Source of the DNA: Vicinamibacteraceae bacterium
Lineage (GTDB): Bacteria > Acidobacteriota > Thermoanaerobaculia > Multivoradales > Multivoraceae
Direction: 5' to 3'
Assembly: GCA_012270995.1 (NCBI GenBank)
Contig: JAAXHG010000037.1
Coordinates: 1 to 62,865 of the forward strand
DNA length: 62,865 nucleotides
Position numbers and translations under genes: made by a program. Positions 8,657 to 17,885 of this stretch are shown piece after piece. The notes below the pieces were generated by a model. The model saw only the letters and a program-made list of their open reading frames with translations, was not told the DNA's origin and searched no databases. Numbering within the stretch: the stretch's first letter is position 1; every line of letters starts with the position of its first letter.

Positions 8657-9790
8657 CTATTGCGAACACCTGAAAGCCCGCGTATCGCTCCGGGTGGAGG
8701 CAGTCACTCCCTGCACGTTGCCGTGCCTCCACGTCGTGCCGTCCGGGGCGGTGACCAGAAGGTTGAACTCCAGAGTCGTGACGGGAGCGACGAAGACCCA
8801 GCGATAACCGTTGTGTGAGCAACCGTCGAGGACCTTGACCAGCACTTCGGCGTTGTCGCGACTGAAGAACCACAGCAATCCGGATTCGGCCGAGGCCCAG
8901 ATGCCGCTCTTCGCCTGGCCCACCTGGCCGTCGGGCGTGCGATAACACATGCTGACCTCGTAGTCGCCATCGAACCGGAGCAGCGTCGTGGTCGGCGTGC
9001 AGTCCTCGGCCGGAGGAGGCGTGGTTGCCTCGTGGTCCACGCCCAGGCGGATGAAGTACGCGGTAGCCACCGTCTCGGTGTTCCATGAACTCCAAGGGCT
9101 CTGGGAGGCGGATCGGTACCGCCAGAAATTCCTCGTACCTCCCGGCCCGTTGCGATCCTCGGCGAAACCCTTGCCACTCCAGTTCGGCCACTGAACGCCC
9201 AGCCATACGTCGCCGCCATCGAGCCGTTGCGAGGTGACGTCGCCGCGGTTGATCACGCCGCAGGTACCCTTGCCTCTCGCCAGACCGGAAACCGTCGCCG
9301 AGTAGGCCGCCAGTGGACTGCCCGGCCGGCCGCCGGAATCGCGGTAGAAGACGAAGATGAAGGCCACGTCCGGATTGTCGTCGTCCTGCTGCCGACCGAA
9401 ACACGCCGTCACGGAAGTGACGATGCCCGCGCGAGGCAAGCGGAATCGCTGCGCGTACTCCTGTTCATGCGCGCCGGTGATGCGGGTAAACGCCTCGGGG
9501 GTACCGTCGTCGTAGCTGTACCCCGTCGAGGCCGGCGACACGACCCCGGTCGGGTCCGAGGCCGCCACGTCAGCCATCCAACCGTCGCCCGGGTCAACCA
9601 GAATCGAGTCGAGGTCCTCCTTGCCGGCGGCATCCTCGTCCAGCACATGCCCACCGTAGATACGGACCGACGTTCCCGACAACGAACCGTCTTCATTCTC
9701 AGCCGCCAGAGGCGACGAAAGAGCCAGGACCAGCGCCGCCAGCGCCCCAAGGGAGTTGCTTCGTTTCTTTCCAACGGAGCTACTGTTCAC
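8657..9790 (-). CDS. Secreted protein with C-terminal WFF/VKVLDGC domain
   Basis: A 377-residue exported protein with a signal peptide (about 9-30, LGALAALVLALSSPLAAE). The central region reads like a beta-sandwich (about 95-255). The C-terminal domain from about residue 265 has paired Cys and the run GLLWFFSRDNAEVLVKVLDG, then WVFVAPVTTLEF and a closing DTRAFRC. This C-terminal domain is a recurrent module in secreted Acidobacteriota proteins (from memory, not searched). The start is GTG 9790 with AAGGAGA eight bases upstream. Function is unknown. Confidence 0.75.
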   Translation of the reverse strand: MNSSSVGKKRSNSLGALAALVLALSSPLAAENEDGSLSGTSVRIYGGHVLDEDAAGKEDLDSILVDPGDGWMADVAASDPTGVVSPASTGYSYDDGTPEAFTRITGAHEQEYAQRFRLPRAGIVTSVTACFGRQQDDDNPDVAFIFVFYRDSGGRPGSPLAAYSATVSGLARGKGTCGVINRGDVTSQRLDGGDVWLGVQWPNWSGKGFAEDRNGPGGTRNFWRYRSASQSPWSSWNTETVATAYFIRLGVDHEATTPPPAEDCTPTTTLLRFDGDYEVSMCYRTPDGQVGQAKSGIWASAESGLLWFFSRDNAEVLVKVLDGCSHNGYRWVFVAPVTTLEFNLLVTAPDGTTWRHGNVQGVTASTRSDTRAFRCSQ

Positions 9791-9843
9791 GTTACTTCTC
9801 CTTTCGTTCTCTTCACGAGCCCGGCTGCCAGACGGTTGTTCCT

Positions 9844-11511
9844 TTACTTGCGAGCCTCCGTCCGAATCATCCGCGCCTCCGCTTCCGCCGCGGCCAGAAG
9901 GACCGCCGACTCCGCGGCGTTCGCCTCGTAGTAGCCGACAAAGCGGTTCGTCTCGAATGCGTCGTACTCGCCGAGGTTGCGTGCCCAGCGATAGCCGATC
10001 GTCTGGAACAGGAGGCGGGCCGACGCGGTGACGGCCGTGACCCCGGTGGCAACCGGGACGCGGTAGCGAACCGTGTCAACGCCGGCCTGGAAGTCCGGAT
10101 CGGACACGGCCGCTCCCAGTACCGCGACGTCGCCGGGGGCCGACGCCTTGTCGAAACCCTCCGGTAGCAGGCGGTTGTCCTTCGCGTAACGGACGCCCCG
10201 CAGCAGCGCCGTCGTCACCCGGTCCGCGTGGTCGACGATGATCGATTCGTAGATCTGGACTTGGTCCGGCGCCGAGAGCTCGGCATGGTGCGGCTCGAAG
10301 GCGCCGGGGTCGGCGTCGTTGTCGTTGCCGGCGATCGACCCGTCCGGCCGCATCGCGCCCGACTCGAAGAGAACGGCGCCGTCCTGGTCGCGCAGCGTCA
10401 GGTGGAGCCAGGCCCGCCGCGACGGGTAGGCGGTCGGCAGCTTGTGGCCGGCCAGGTTCCGGACCTCGACGTCGACGACGACTTCGCCGGACCCAAGACG
10501 CAGCTCGAGGCGGTCGATCTTCGCCGTGTCGTTGCGGAGGTGTTCGGCCGTCCGCGCCGCCGACGCTTCGAGTTCGTCGGCCGGCGCCGTCACGTTCAGT
10601 TCGTCGCGGTACCGGTTGAGCAGGCGCAGCATGAAGACGTTGCCGCCGCGGAAGGCGTGAAGCGAGAGTCCTTCCCGCTGCTCGCCCAGCACCGACGAAA
10701 TCGGCGCCTCCGCCGCCACCGGCATGTGGCAGTCCTGGCAGCTCTGGTCGCCGCGGTAGCCGCTCTTGAGCCACTCGAGGTAGGGCACCTGCTCAGGCAG
10801 CCGGCCGACCTCTCGGCCCTCCTCGTCGCGCGCGGTCGTGAACAGGGTGTGGCAGGTGGCGCAGAGCTCCGACTCCTGGATGTGCGCGCCGGCCGCCGGC
10901 TGGAAGCCGGAGGCGGACTCCATGATCCGCTGCAGGCCCTCGTCCACGTCGTCGAACGGTCCGAAGGCGGTCGCCACGCCCGCCTCGGGGCCGCCGACGA
11001 CAAATCCGCCGTCGAAGCTCTCGTGCTCGCCCAGGTTGTCCGGGCGGATCTGGTGGCAGACGGTGCAGGACACGCCGTCGAGCGCGGCCGCCACGTCCGG
11101 TCCCGCTGCGGCATCCGGGCCCAGGTGCGCGAAGACCTCGCCGAGACCGCCCGCGGCCTTCGCCGCGGTCCGCGCCATCGGCATGTGACAGGTGGAGCAG
11201 GTGTCCTCGATCGCCGCCTGGAGTCCCGGCTGGTCCATCACTTCGCGCCGGACGGCGGCCTGCCAGTACGGGTCCCGGGCCGAGTTGGCCATCATCGTCG
11301 CCCGCCAGGCGTGGCCGATCGAGACGTCCTGGCCGTCCGCGTCCGTCAGGTTGCTGTGACAGGCGATGCACTGGTCCGACGTCTCGAACACGGGCGCGGC
11401 GGCCGGCGCCGGACCCTGCGCAATCGCGAGGGACGTCGCGAGGAACCCCACCACCGCCGGCGCCAGCCGGCGATCCCTGAGGAGCGCGTGGAACCGAACG
11501 TCACCAGCCAT
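9844..11511 (-). CDS. Pentahaem c-type cytochrome
   Basis: A 555-residue periplasmic or surface electron carrier with a signal peptide and five CXXCH sites: CIACH 48-52, CSTCH 105-109, CTVCH 149-153, CATCH 217-221 and CQDCH 258-262. The haem-free C-terminal half (about 300-550) is beta-rich and contains NLAGHKLPTAYPSRRAW. ATG 11511 (GGAGGG upstream) was preferred to ATG 11526. Its 5' end overlaps the preceding cytochrome/barrel gene by 11 bases, so the two are probably translated together. Maturation would depend on the ccm operon at 75-6198. The electron donor and acceptor are unknown. Confidence 0.88.
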   Translation of the reverse strand: MAGDVRFHALLRDRRLAPAVVGFLATSLAIAQGPAPAAAPVFETSDQCIACHSNLTDADGQDVSIGHAWRATMMANSARDPYWQAAVRREVMDQPGLQAAIEDTCSTCHMPMARTAAKAAGGLGEVFAHLGPDAAAGPDVAAALDGVSCTVCHQIRPDNLGEHESFDGGFVVGGPEAGVATAFGPFDDVDEGLQRIMESASGFQPAAGAHIQESELCATCHTLFTTARDEEGREVGRLPEQVPYLEWLKSGYRGDQSCQDCHMPVAAEAPISSVLGEQREGLSLHAFRGGNVFMLRLLNRYRDELNVTAPADELEASAARTAEHLRNDTAKIDRLELRLGSGEVVVDVEVRNLAGHKLPTAYPSRRAWLHLTLRDQDGAVLFESGAMRPDGSIAGNDNDADPGAFEPHHAELSAPDQVQIYESIIVDHADRVTTALLRGVRYAKDNRLLPEGFDKASAPGDVAVLGAAVSDPDFQAGVDTVRYRVPVATGVTAVTASARLLFQTIGYRWARNLGEYDAFETNRFVGYYEANAAESAVLLAAAEAEARMIRTEARK

Positions 11512-12583
11512 CCAGGAACCCTCCATCGAACCAGTCCCAGAGCAGGTAGACGATCGCCTGCACGCCCCGGTTCTCGTCGTCGTCGAGCGGGAAGCGAACG
11601 CCCGCGTTGAGCAGGATGTGCTGCCGGGTGTTCAGGCTCACCTGCACCTGCGGCGCGAGGTCGACCTCGACCGACGCCCCCGAGGCCAGACCGCGCTCCG
11701 CCAGGACTTCGAGCATCGGCGTCCATGCCCGGCCGAACTCGCCCTCGGTCCAGATGCGCCCGATCGTCATCCGCAGTTCCGCCTTGTCGCCGGCGTCACC
11801 GTCCACGGCGATCTCGCCCAGCGCCTGGAACTGGAGGAAGGCGTCGCCGGGGAGGAGATGCCCGTAGGCCGCGTACGGTTCGAACACGGTGACCCGATCG
11901 TCGGAGCCGTCGTCGCCTTCCGTCCGCATCAGCACCGCCTCGGCGCCCAGGCTGAAGATCGAGCCGCGCCGCAGGTCGTGGTGAACCGTGTGCTTGTAGC
12001 CGAGCGCCAGGTCGCCCAGGTCGAAGCCGCCCCCGGCGCCGCCGCCGTGTTCGACTGGGACCGCCACCTCGATCATCCCGCGCGGGCCGAACCGCTTCTC
12101 GTACAGGAACTCCGTCTCCGTGCCGCCGCCACCGTCCGTGTCGGCGAGCACCGTGACGACGATCTCGTCCTCGGGGAACGCCTTCTCGGTAAACAGCGGC
12201 CGCGGCAGGTTGAACTCGCCCCGGGGCCAGGCGTCGTTGACGCAGAACGTCCGCACGTGGCGGAGGATCGAGAAGATCTCCTCCTCGCCTAGCTTGGCCC
12301 CGAACGCCGGCATCATCCGATCGAAGGCCCGGACGGGCCCGCCTTCGTGGACCACCGCGTACCAGTCGGGGTCCGGCTCCCGCGAGGCGAACTCGCAGTC
12401 CGTGAAGTCCGGCAGCGGCGTCTCGAAGCCGACCTCCCGCTGCGGCCGGCCCCGCCCGTCGTCGCCGTGGCATGCCGCGCAGGCTCGCGTGTACAACTCC
12501 GCGTCGTTCGCCGGCTGGGCCAGGGCCAACGCCGGCAACAACAGCAGGGGCAGCACCGCGCTCAAACGGGGAAGCGTTCTCAA
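11501..12583 (-). CDS. Monohaem cytochrome c fused to a barrel-like domain
   Basis: A 360-residue exported protein. A signal peptide (about 7-22) is followed by a class-I-like cytochrome c domain with CAACH (35-39) and a candidate axial Met in FDRMMPAFG (about 88-95). From about residue 125 the chain looks like an outer-membrane barrel or transporter fold: alternating strands, HILLNAGVRFPLDDD and an aromatic end (IVYLLWDWFDGGFLDGW). The likely start is TTG 12583, since the earlier in-frame stretch is Arg-rich and unconvincing. It precedes the pentahaem gene in one transcription unit. The fusion suggests electron transfer at the outer membrane, which is inference. Confidence 0.75.
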   Translation of the reverse strand: MRTLPRLSAVLPLLLLPALALAQPANDAELYTRACAACHGDDGRGRPQREVGFETPLPDFTDCEFASREPDPDWYAVVHEGGPVRAFDRMMPAFGAKLGEEEIFSILRHVRTFCVNDAWPRGEFNLPRPLFTEKAFPEDEIVVTVLADTDGGGGTETEFLYEKRFGPRGMIEVAVPVEHGGGAGGGFDLGDLALGYKHTVHHDLRRGSIFSLGAEAVLMRTEGDDGSDDRVTVFEPYAAYGHLLPGDAFLQFQALGEIAVDGDAGDKAELRMTIGRIWTEGEFGRAWTPMLEVLAERGLASGASVEVDLAPQVQVSLNTRQHILLNAGVRFPLDDDENRGVQAIVYLLWDWFDGGFLDGW

Positions 12584-12687
12584 GTAGCGCTCAGCGTAGC
12601 AGCGCCCCGCGGCGGGCCGACCCTGCTCTACCGGCCGCCTACCGGCCGCCACTGCAACCAAACAGGAAGACGCGCGGGGCTGAAGCC

Positions 12688-13077
12688 TCAGTCCGCTTCG
12701 GTTGGCTGGTAGCGGTCGAGCGCGAGCCCCGGCACGCACTTGTAGTGCCGCTCGTTGCCGGTCAACAGTACGGACCCGGACTCGACGGCGGAAGCCGCGA
12801 TCAGGGCGTCCGCGAGGCGCATTCCGTCGGAAAGCGCATAGTTCTCGAGGTAGATCGTCGCCCGCTGGCCGATGTTCTCGGTCAGGGGAAGGATGCGCCA
12901 CCCGTTCCGTTGAATCGTTAGTCGCAGCAAGCGCAACTCCTCCTTGCTCCGAACGCCCTGGACGAGTTCCATGTAGGTCACGGCAGAGAGTTCGACCGAC
13001 CTCCTCGCGGCGATCACTTCCCTGGCCGACACTCGTCCTCGAAGAAACCAGATGAGAACGTCCGTATCAACCAGCAT
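12688..13077 (-). CDS. vapC: PIN-domain toxin, VapC-like
   Basis: A 129-residue PIN-domain endoribonuclease. The acidic residues fit the PIN active site: Asp4/Asp6 in MLVDTDVLIWFL, Glu37 in VTYMELVQG and Asp90 in RLADALIA. ATG 13077 was chosen over an upstream start because it opens directly on the first PIN strand and overlaps the antitoxin gene by 11 bases, the normal antitoxin-first arrangement. It would cleave RNA when freed from its antitoxin. Confidence 0.9.
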   Translation of the reverse strand: MLVDTDVLIWFLRGRVSAREVIAARRSVELSAVTYMELVQGVRSKEELRLLRLTIQRNGWRILPLTENIGQRATIYLENYALSDGMRLADALIAASAVESGSVLLTGNERHYKCVPGLALDRYQPTEAD

Positions 13078-13321
13078 GGAAGCGCCCGTCCCGCAACCGC
13101 CTGACGTGCGCCCGGACATCCGCCAGGTCGGCGCGGTCCTTCCACATGCCGAACGCTGGTGACTGCGCCTTATCCTCTGTCGCCGAGCCGGGAGACTCTT
13201 CGATGGCCACGAGCCTCGCTTTGGGGCGGCCGCGGTAGGTGACGGTCACCGTTTCTCCGCGCTCCACACACCTGAGGACCTCACCCACACGATTCCTCAG
13301 GCCCTTTGCCGTTATCTCCAT
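13067..13321 (-). CDS. Phd/YefM-type antitoxin
   Basis: An 84-residue antitoxin of the Phd/YefM fold: the N-terminal DNA-binding domain MEITAKGLRNRVGEVLRCVE...TVTYRGRPKARLV, then a disordered, charged C-terminus that would wrap the toxin. The start is ATG 13321, downstream of a palindromic operator. Pairing a Phd-type antitoxin with a PIN toxin is common. Confidence 0.88.
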   Translation of the reverse strand: MEITAKGLRNRVGEVLRCVERGETVTVTYRGRPKARLVAIEESPGSATEDKAQSPAFGMWKDRADLADVRAHVRRLRDGRFHAG

Positions 13322-13338
13322 CGTCTCCTCCCGTCCTA

Positions 13339-13362
13339 AGTGCACACTTTAGAGTGTACACT
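13339..13362. promoter_or_regulatory. Operator of the toxin-antitoxin operon
   Basis: Two near-identical decamers, AGTGCACACT (13339-13348) and AGTGTACACT (13353-13362), are separated by TTAG. The second is a perfect palindrome, and together they form an inverted arrangement. They begin 18 bases upstream of the antitoxin ATG, where Phd-type antitoxins usually bind to autorepress. Confidence 0.65.
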
Positions 13363-13408
13363 AGGGCCGCGCAAGAGAAACAGATCACGTACTCCGCCGG
13401 GCGAGTCC

Positions 13409-14149
13409 TCAGACCAGCGCTCGCAGTAGGCGGCGGCAGGAGGCGGCGAGTTCCCGCGGATCGAGCGCGGAGACGACCGCCACCGCGTCGGCTCCGGCCT
13501 CGATGACGCGGGGCGCACGCTCGGCGTCGATGCCGCCGATCCCGATCAGGGGCTTCGAGGTGACTTCGCGGGCCTGGGCGACACCGGCGAGCCCGACCAC
13601 CGGATCGGGACGTTCTTTCGTTCTCGTCCCGAACACCGGGCCGATGGCCAGCGCGTCGACCGCCGGGTCACCGGCCCCCTCCTCGGCCTGCTCGCGGCCG
13701 TGGGTCGAGCGGCCGATCGGACAAGCGGGAGGAACCGACAGCCGCGCCACCGCGGGCGGCAGGTCGCGCTGGCCGAGATGGAGACCAACGCGAAGACCCT
13801 CTTGCGGACCGCTCGCGAGCGCGCCGGCGATCGCGGCGTTGTCGTTGATCCACAGCAGCGGCGCATCGTCCTCGCCGTCCACGACCGACGCCTTCTCAAA
13901 CTTCGGTCCCACGGACTCGGCCAGCCGCCACGCGGCCAAGTCCGGCACCCCCTTGGCGCGAAGCTGGATCCAGCGGACGCCGCAGTCGAGGAGGGTGCCG
14001 ACCGCGGAGGTCACGGCCGCCGGGCCGGAGCCGAAGAAGCCCGTATCGACGATCACGTAGAGCCTGTTCGCAGGCGGCCGGAGCGGGAGCCGGCCCTCGG
14101 CCGGTGCAGGCGAAGGGCCCGTGTTCCCGGGAAGCCGACCCTCGCTCAT
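13409..14149 (-). CDS. thiE: Thiamine phosphate synthase
   Basis: A 246-residue TIM-barrel enzyme joining the thiazole and pyrimidine moieties into thiamine phosphate. Recognisable blocks are IQLRAKG, LHLGQRDLP, IGRSTHG, GPVFGTRTK and the phosphate-binding IGIGGIDAERAPRVIEAGAD. About 25 extra N-terminal residues are Pro-rich. Its ATG overlaps the accC stop (ATGA), so it is the last gene of an accB-accC-thiE unit. No other thiamine genes are in the window. Confidence 0.9.
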   Translation of the reverse strand: MSEGRLPGNTGPSPAPAEGRLPLRPPANRLYVIVDTGFFGSGPAAVTSAVGTLLDCGVRWIQLRAKGVPDLAAWRLAESVGPKFEKASVVDGEDDAPLLWINDNAAIAGALASGPQEGLRVGLHLGQRDLPPAVARLSVPPACPIGRSTHGREQAEEGAGDPAVDALAIGPVFGTRTKERPDPVVGLAGVAQAREVTSKPLIGIGGIDAERAPRVIEAGADAVAVVSALDPRELAASCRRLLRALV

Positions 14150-15498
14150 TCCGCCTCCAGCCGATCGAGGAATCCGGTGTCCAGTTCGGCCTCCGCGAAC
14201 GGCCGCGACTCGACGATCCTGCGCATGAGCGGCAGCGTGGTGCGGATGCCGTCGACCTCGAACTCCCGGAGCGCCCGGGCCATCCTCGATGCTGCCTCCT
14301 CCCGCGTGGCGCCGTGGGCGATCACCTTGGCCACCAGCGAATCGTAGTGAGGTGGCATCGAGGCGCCCTCAAAGCCGTGGCTGTCGACCCGGATGCCCGG
14401 CCCCGAGGGAGGCCGGTAGCCGCTAAGCGTGCCCGGCGAGGGCGCGAACGTCTCCGGATCCTCCGCGTTGATCCGGCATTCGATCGCATGACCGCCGGTC
14501 GACGTGCTGTCGGGCGACCCCAGCGGTTCGGCGGCGGCGGCCAGGATCTGGAGCTTGACCAGGTCGACTCCGGTCACCGCCTCGGTGACCGGATGCTCGA
14601 CCTGGATGCGCGTGTTCATCTCCAGGAAGAAAAAGCGGTCGCCATCGACCAGGAACTCGACCGTTCCCGCGTTGGAGTAACCGACCCGCCTGGCAAGCCG
14701 CAGCGCCGCCTCGGCCAGCGACCGGCGGAGTTCGGAGCTGATGGAAGGCGCCGGAGCTTCCTCCAGCAGTTTTTGGTGCCGCCGCTGAATCGAACAGTCG
14801 CGTTCGCCGAACTGCACCGCGCGGCCGAACGAATCGCCGAAGACCTGCACCTCGATGTGGCGGGGCCTTTCGACCAGGCGCTCCAGCATGAGTTCGCCGC
14901 TGCCGAAAGCGGCACGGGCCTCGCTCGCGGCAGCGTCCAGGGCCGCTTCGAGGCCGGTCTGGTCCCGAACCGCCCTCATGCCGCGGCCCCCTCCTCCCGC
15001 CGCGGCCTTCAGCATCAGCGGATAGCCGACATCCTCGGCCAGCGCCACGGTCTCCTCGATCGATGCCGGCGCCGGGCCCCCCGGCAACACCGGCACGTCG
15101 GCCGCGATCGCGGCTTCGCGCGCCCTCCTCTTGTCGCCCAGGGTACGGATCGCGGACGGCGACGGTCCGATCCAGGTCAGGCCGCAACGTCCGACGGCAT
15201 CGGCGAAGTCCGCGTTCTCGGCCAGGAACCCGTAACCCGGATGAACCGCCTGGGCGCCGGTGATGCTCGCCGCGGCGAGCAGGTTCTGCTGGTGAAGGTA
15301 GCTCTCCGCCGGCGCCGGCGGACCGACACATACGGCCATATCGGCCAGGCGCACGTGCAGCGCATCCCGGTCGACCGTGCTGAAGACCGCGACCGTTTCG
15401 ATGTCGAGATCGCGGCAGGCGCGAATGACGCGGACCGCGATCTCGCCGCGGTTCGCGACCAGGATCTTCCGGAACGGCCGCGCGGCGGGTGAGGTCAC
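14146..15498 (-). CDS. accC: Biotin carboxylase subunit of acetyl-CoA carboxylase
   Basis: A 450-residue ATP-grasp enzyme that carboxylates the biotin on AccB. The N-terminal KILVANRGEIAVRVIRAC, glycine-rich loop KAAAGGGGRGMR, ERDCSIQRRHQKLLEEAP and the metal/bicarbonate block EMNTRIQVEHPVTE are all intact. Length is standard (about 450). It starts 40 bases after the accB stop and overlaps thiE at its end. Confidence 0.96.
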   Translation of the reverse strand: MTSPAARPFRKILVANRGEIAVRVIRACRDLDIETVAVFSTVDRDALHVRLADMAVCVGPPAPAESYLHQQNLLAAASITGAQAVHPGYGFLAENADFADAVGRCGLTWIGPSPSAIRTLGDKRRAREAAIAADVPVLPGGPAPASIEETVALAEDVGYPLMLKAAAGGGGRGMRAVRDQTGLEAALDAAASEARAAFGSGELMLERLVERPRHIEVQVFGDSFGRAVQFGERDCSIQRRHQKLLEEAPAPSISSELRRSLAEAALRLARRVGYSNAGTVEFLVDGDRFFFLEMNTRIQVEHPVTEAVTGVDLVKLQILAAAAEPLGSPDSTSTGGHAIECRINAEDPETFAPSPGTLSGYRPPSGPGIRVDSHGFEGASMPPHYDSLVAKVIAHGATREEAASRMARALREFEVDGIRTTLPLMRRIVESRPFAEAELDTGFLDRLEAE

Positions 15499-15538
15499 GG
15501 GATCTCTTCCAGGCGCGCCGCTCCCGGCAGCGCGGTCT

Positions 15539-15998
<460 letters not shown>

Positions 15999-16012
<14 letters not shown>

Positions 16013-16220
16013 GGTCCGGCACCTCCCGGGCGCGGATTGTAGCCCGCGGCGGGAGCACTCCCAGGCGCTCGAGCGCTTCGCGGGCCCGCCGGTTGGCCGG
16101 GTCGGCCGAAAGCACGCGCTGGAAGATCGCGATCGCTTCCCTCCGGTGGCCCTGAGCGAGGTACAACTCGCCGATCGTCACTGTCGGCTTCGGCGAGGTC
16201 GGTCGCTCCCCGGCGGCCAC
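15999..16220 (-). CDS. Small single-TPR protein upstream of accB
   Basis: A 73-residue protein from GTG 16220. Residues 14-53 form one clear tetratricopeptide pair (TIGELYLAQGHRREAIAIFQ, then RVLSADPANRRAREALERLG), while the N-terminus is Pro-rich and the C-terminus charged. It ends inside the start of accB, which argues for coupled translation. It could be a free-standing scaffold or the tail of a longer, decayed TPR protein. Nothing ties it directly to fatty acid synthesis. Confidence 0.55.
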
Positions 16221-16230
16221 GCCCGGCGGC

Positions 16231-17163
16231 CTACTGGCCCGTGACCTGGACGAACTTCGTCACCTCATCGGACCCGAGCGTGTTGGTGGCCCGGAAGGTG
16301 ACCGCGTAGGTGCCCGGCTCGTCGTACGTGTGGGTCGGGTTCTGGCGCGTACTCGTGTTGCCGTCGCCGAAGTTCCAGAGCCAGCTCGTCGTGCGGCCGG
16401 CCGTCGTGTCCTCGAAGGCGACGAGCAGATTCCTGGTGTTGAAGGTGAAGTCCGCCCGAGGCAACCGCTGAATGGCGACGCTCACGTTCGTCGTCACCAA
16501 CTGGCCGCCGCCGCTGCCGACGTCGACGCCCACCTCGAAGCTGTCGCCCGTCACCGTGTCGAGATCGCCCGAAGTGACGACCAGCCGGTCCGACGCGGTG
16601 CCGTCGGTACCGGTGGAGACCAACCCGCCGCCCGAGTCGAGCGTGCCGACCTCGGCGCGGAAGTTGACCTCCGCGTTCTCGAGCGGCTGGCCCCGGTCGT
16701 CGCGGACGATCGCCAGCAGATCGGCCTCGCCGCCGGTCTCGGGCACGCTGTTCGGCGTGACCTGCACGGTCACGGAAGCCGGCGAGAGACCGACCTGGAC
16801 TTCCACGGTCGCCGTCTCCGAACCGCCGGTGTTGGCGGAGATGGTGGCGACGCCGAACTGGCCGTTCGCCCGCAGTGTCGCCAGCGCCTCGCCGCGATCG
16901 TCGACGCCGACGCTGGGCGGAATCGTGCCCAGGGTGGTCGTGAGCCGAATCAGGGTGCCCGAGCTGACCGGCGTGCCGTTCGGACGCAGCGCCACGACGC
17001 GGATCTCCGACGTTCCGTCCGACGGAATGCGGTCGGGATTCGCGCTGATCGTGATCAGCGTCCCCGAAGGCGCGACCGGGCTGGTCTTGTCGCACGCCGC
17101 AAACAGCACCAGGGACAAGCTGGCGACGACAGCGGCAGGCAGGAATCGGCGCCGGGTGTCCAT
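16231..17163 (-). CDS. Lipoprotein with Ig-like and PKD domains
   Basis: A 310-residue exported lipoprotein. The leader ends in a lipobox (VLFAACDK, Cys about 24). Two invasin/Big_1-like Ig domains follow (about 32-125 and 128-225), the second with VPETGGEADLLAIVRDDRG. A C-terminal PKD domain (about 235-308) contains WNFGDGNTSTRQNPTHTYDE. It is a paralogue of the next gene, which lacks the first Ig domain. Such proteins are usually surface-exposed adhesion or matrix proteins. Confidence 0.8.
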   Translation of the reverse strand: MDTRRRFLPAAVVASLSLVLFAACDKTSPVAPSGTLITISANPDRIPSDGTSEIRVVALRPNGTPVSSGTLIRLTTTLGTIPPSVGVDDRGEALATLRANGQFGVATISANTGGSETATVEVQVGLSPASVTVQVTPNSVPETGGEADLLAIVRDDRGQPLENAEVNFRAEVGTLDSGGGLVSTGTDGTASDRLVVTSGDLDTVTGDSFEVGVDVGSGGGQLVTTNVSVAIQRLPRADFTFNTRNLLVAFEDTTAGRTTSWLWNFGDGNTSTRQNPTHTYDEPGTYAVTFRATNTLGSDEVTKFVQVTGQ

Positions 17164-17201
17164 CTTCTCGAATCAGTATACGAACGCTGGGAAGAGAGCG
17201 T

Positions 17202-17885
17202 CTAATCGCCCGTCTCCGGCCCGCGTCCGACCCAAACCAGCCTCGTCACTTCGTCCGCCCCCACCGAATTGGCGGCGCGCAGGGTGACCGCGTAGTAGCC
17301 CGGCTCGGCAAAGGTATGAGACGGGCTCTGCCGTGTGCTGGTCGCACCGTCGCCGAAGTCCCACTGTCTGCTTGTCACCTGACCTGCGGAAACATCTCTG
17401 AAGGCGACCAGGAGACCGCCGGGGCTGTACTTGAAAGCAGCCTCCGGCTGTCGCTGGATGCGAACGGCGACGTCTTCCGTGACCAGTTGCCTGCCGCCGG
17501 ACCCGACCGCCACCGCCAGCCAGAATCTGTTCTCCTCCACCGCCGCAAGTTCAGCGGCGGTCACGGTGAGCCGATCGGTGACGCCACCGTCCGGTCCGGT
17601 GGTGACCAACCGTCCTCCGGAGCCGAGCGAGCCGGTCTGGGTGAGGAAGTTCACCTGCGCGTCCGCCAGCGGCCGCCCCCGGTCGTCGCGCACGATGGCG
17701 AACAGCTCGACCTCCCCGCCGTTCTCCGGCACGCTGCTCGGGTTCACCTGAACGGTCACCGACCCGGCCGGGCGTCTGGACTGACTAGACTGCTCCTCCG
17801 CGCCCTGGGCCAGTGCGGCCGCCGTAAGGCCGAAGCCGAGAAGCAGCGTCACAACAACAACGTGGATTCGACGAATCGGGATCAT
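17202..17885 (-). CDS. Secreted Ig-like/PKD protein, paralogue of its neighbour
   Basis: A 227-residue protein with a Sec signal peptide (about 5-27, no lipobox), one Ig-like domain (VPENGGEVELFAIVRDDRG) and a C-terminal PKD domain (WDFGDGATSTRQSPSHTFAE). It aligns over its whole mature length with the last two domains of the neighbouring lipoprotein, pointing to a tandem duplication. ATG 17885 was chosen because GGAGGGGAAG lies just upstream; ATG 17900 would consume that site. Confidence 0.8.
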   Translation of the reverse strand: MIPIRRIHVVVVTLLLGFGLTAAALAQGAEEQSSQSRRPAGSVTVQVNPSSVPENGGEVELFAIVRDDRGRPLADAQVNFLTQTGSLGSGGRLVTTGPDGGVTDRLTVTAAELAAVEENRFWLAVAVGSGGRQLVTEDVAVRIQRQPEAAFKYSPGGLLVAFRDVSAGQVTSRQWDFGDGATSTRQSPSHTFAEPGYYAVTLRAANSVGADEVTRLVWVGRGPETGD

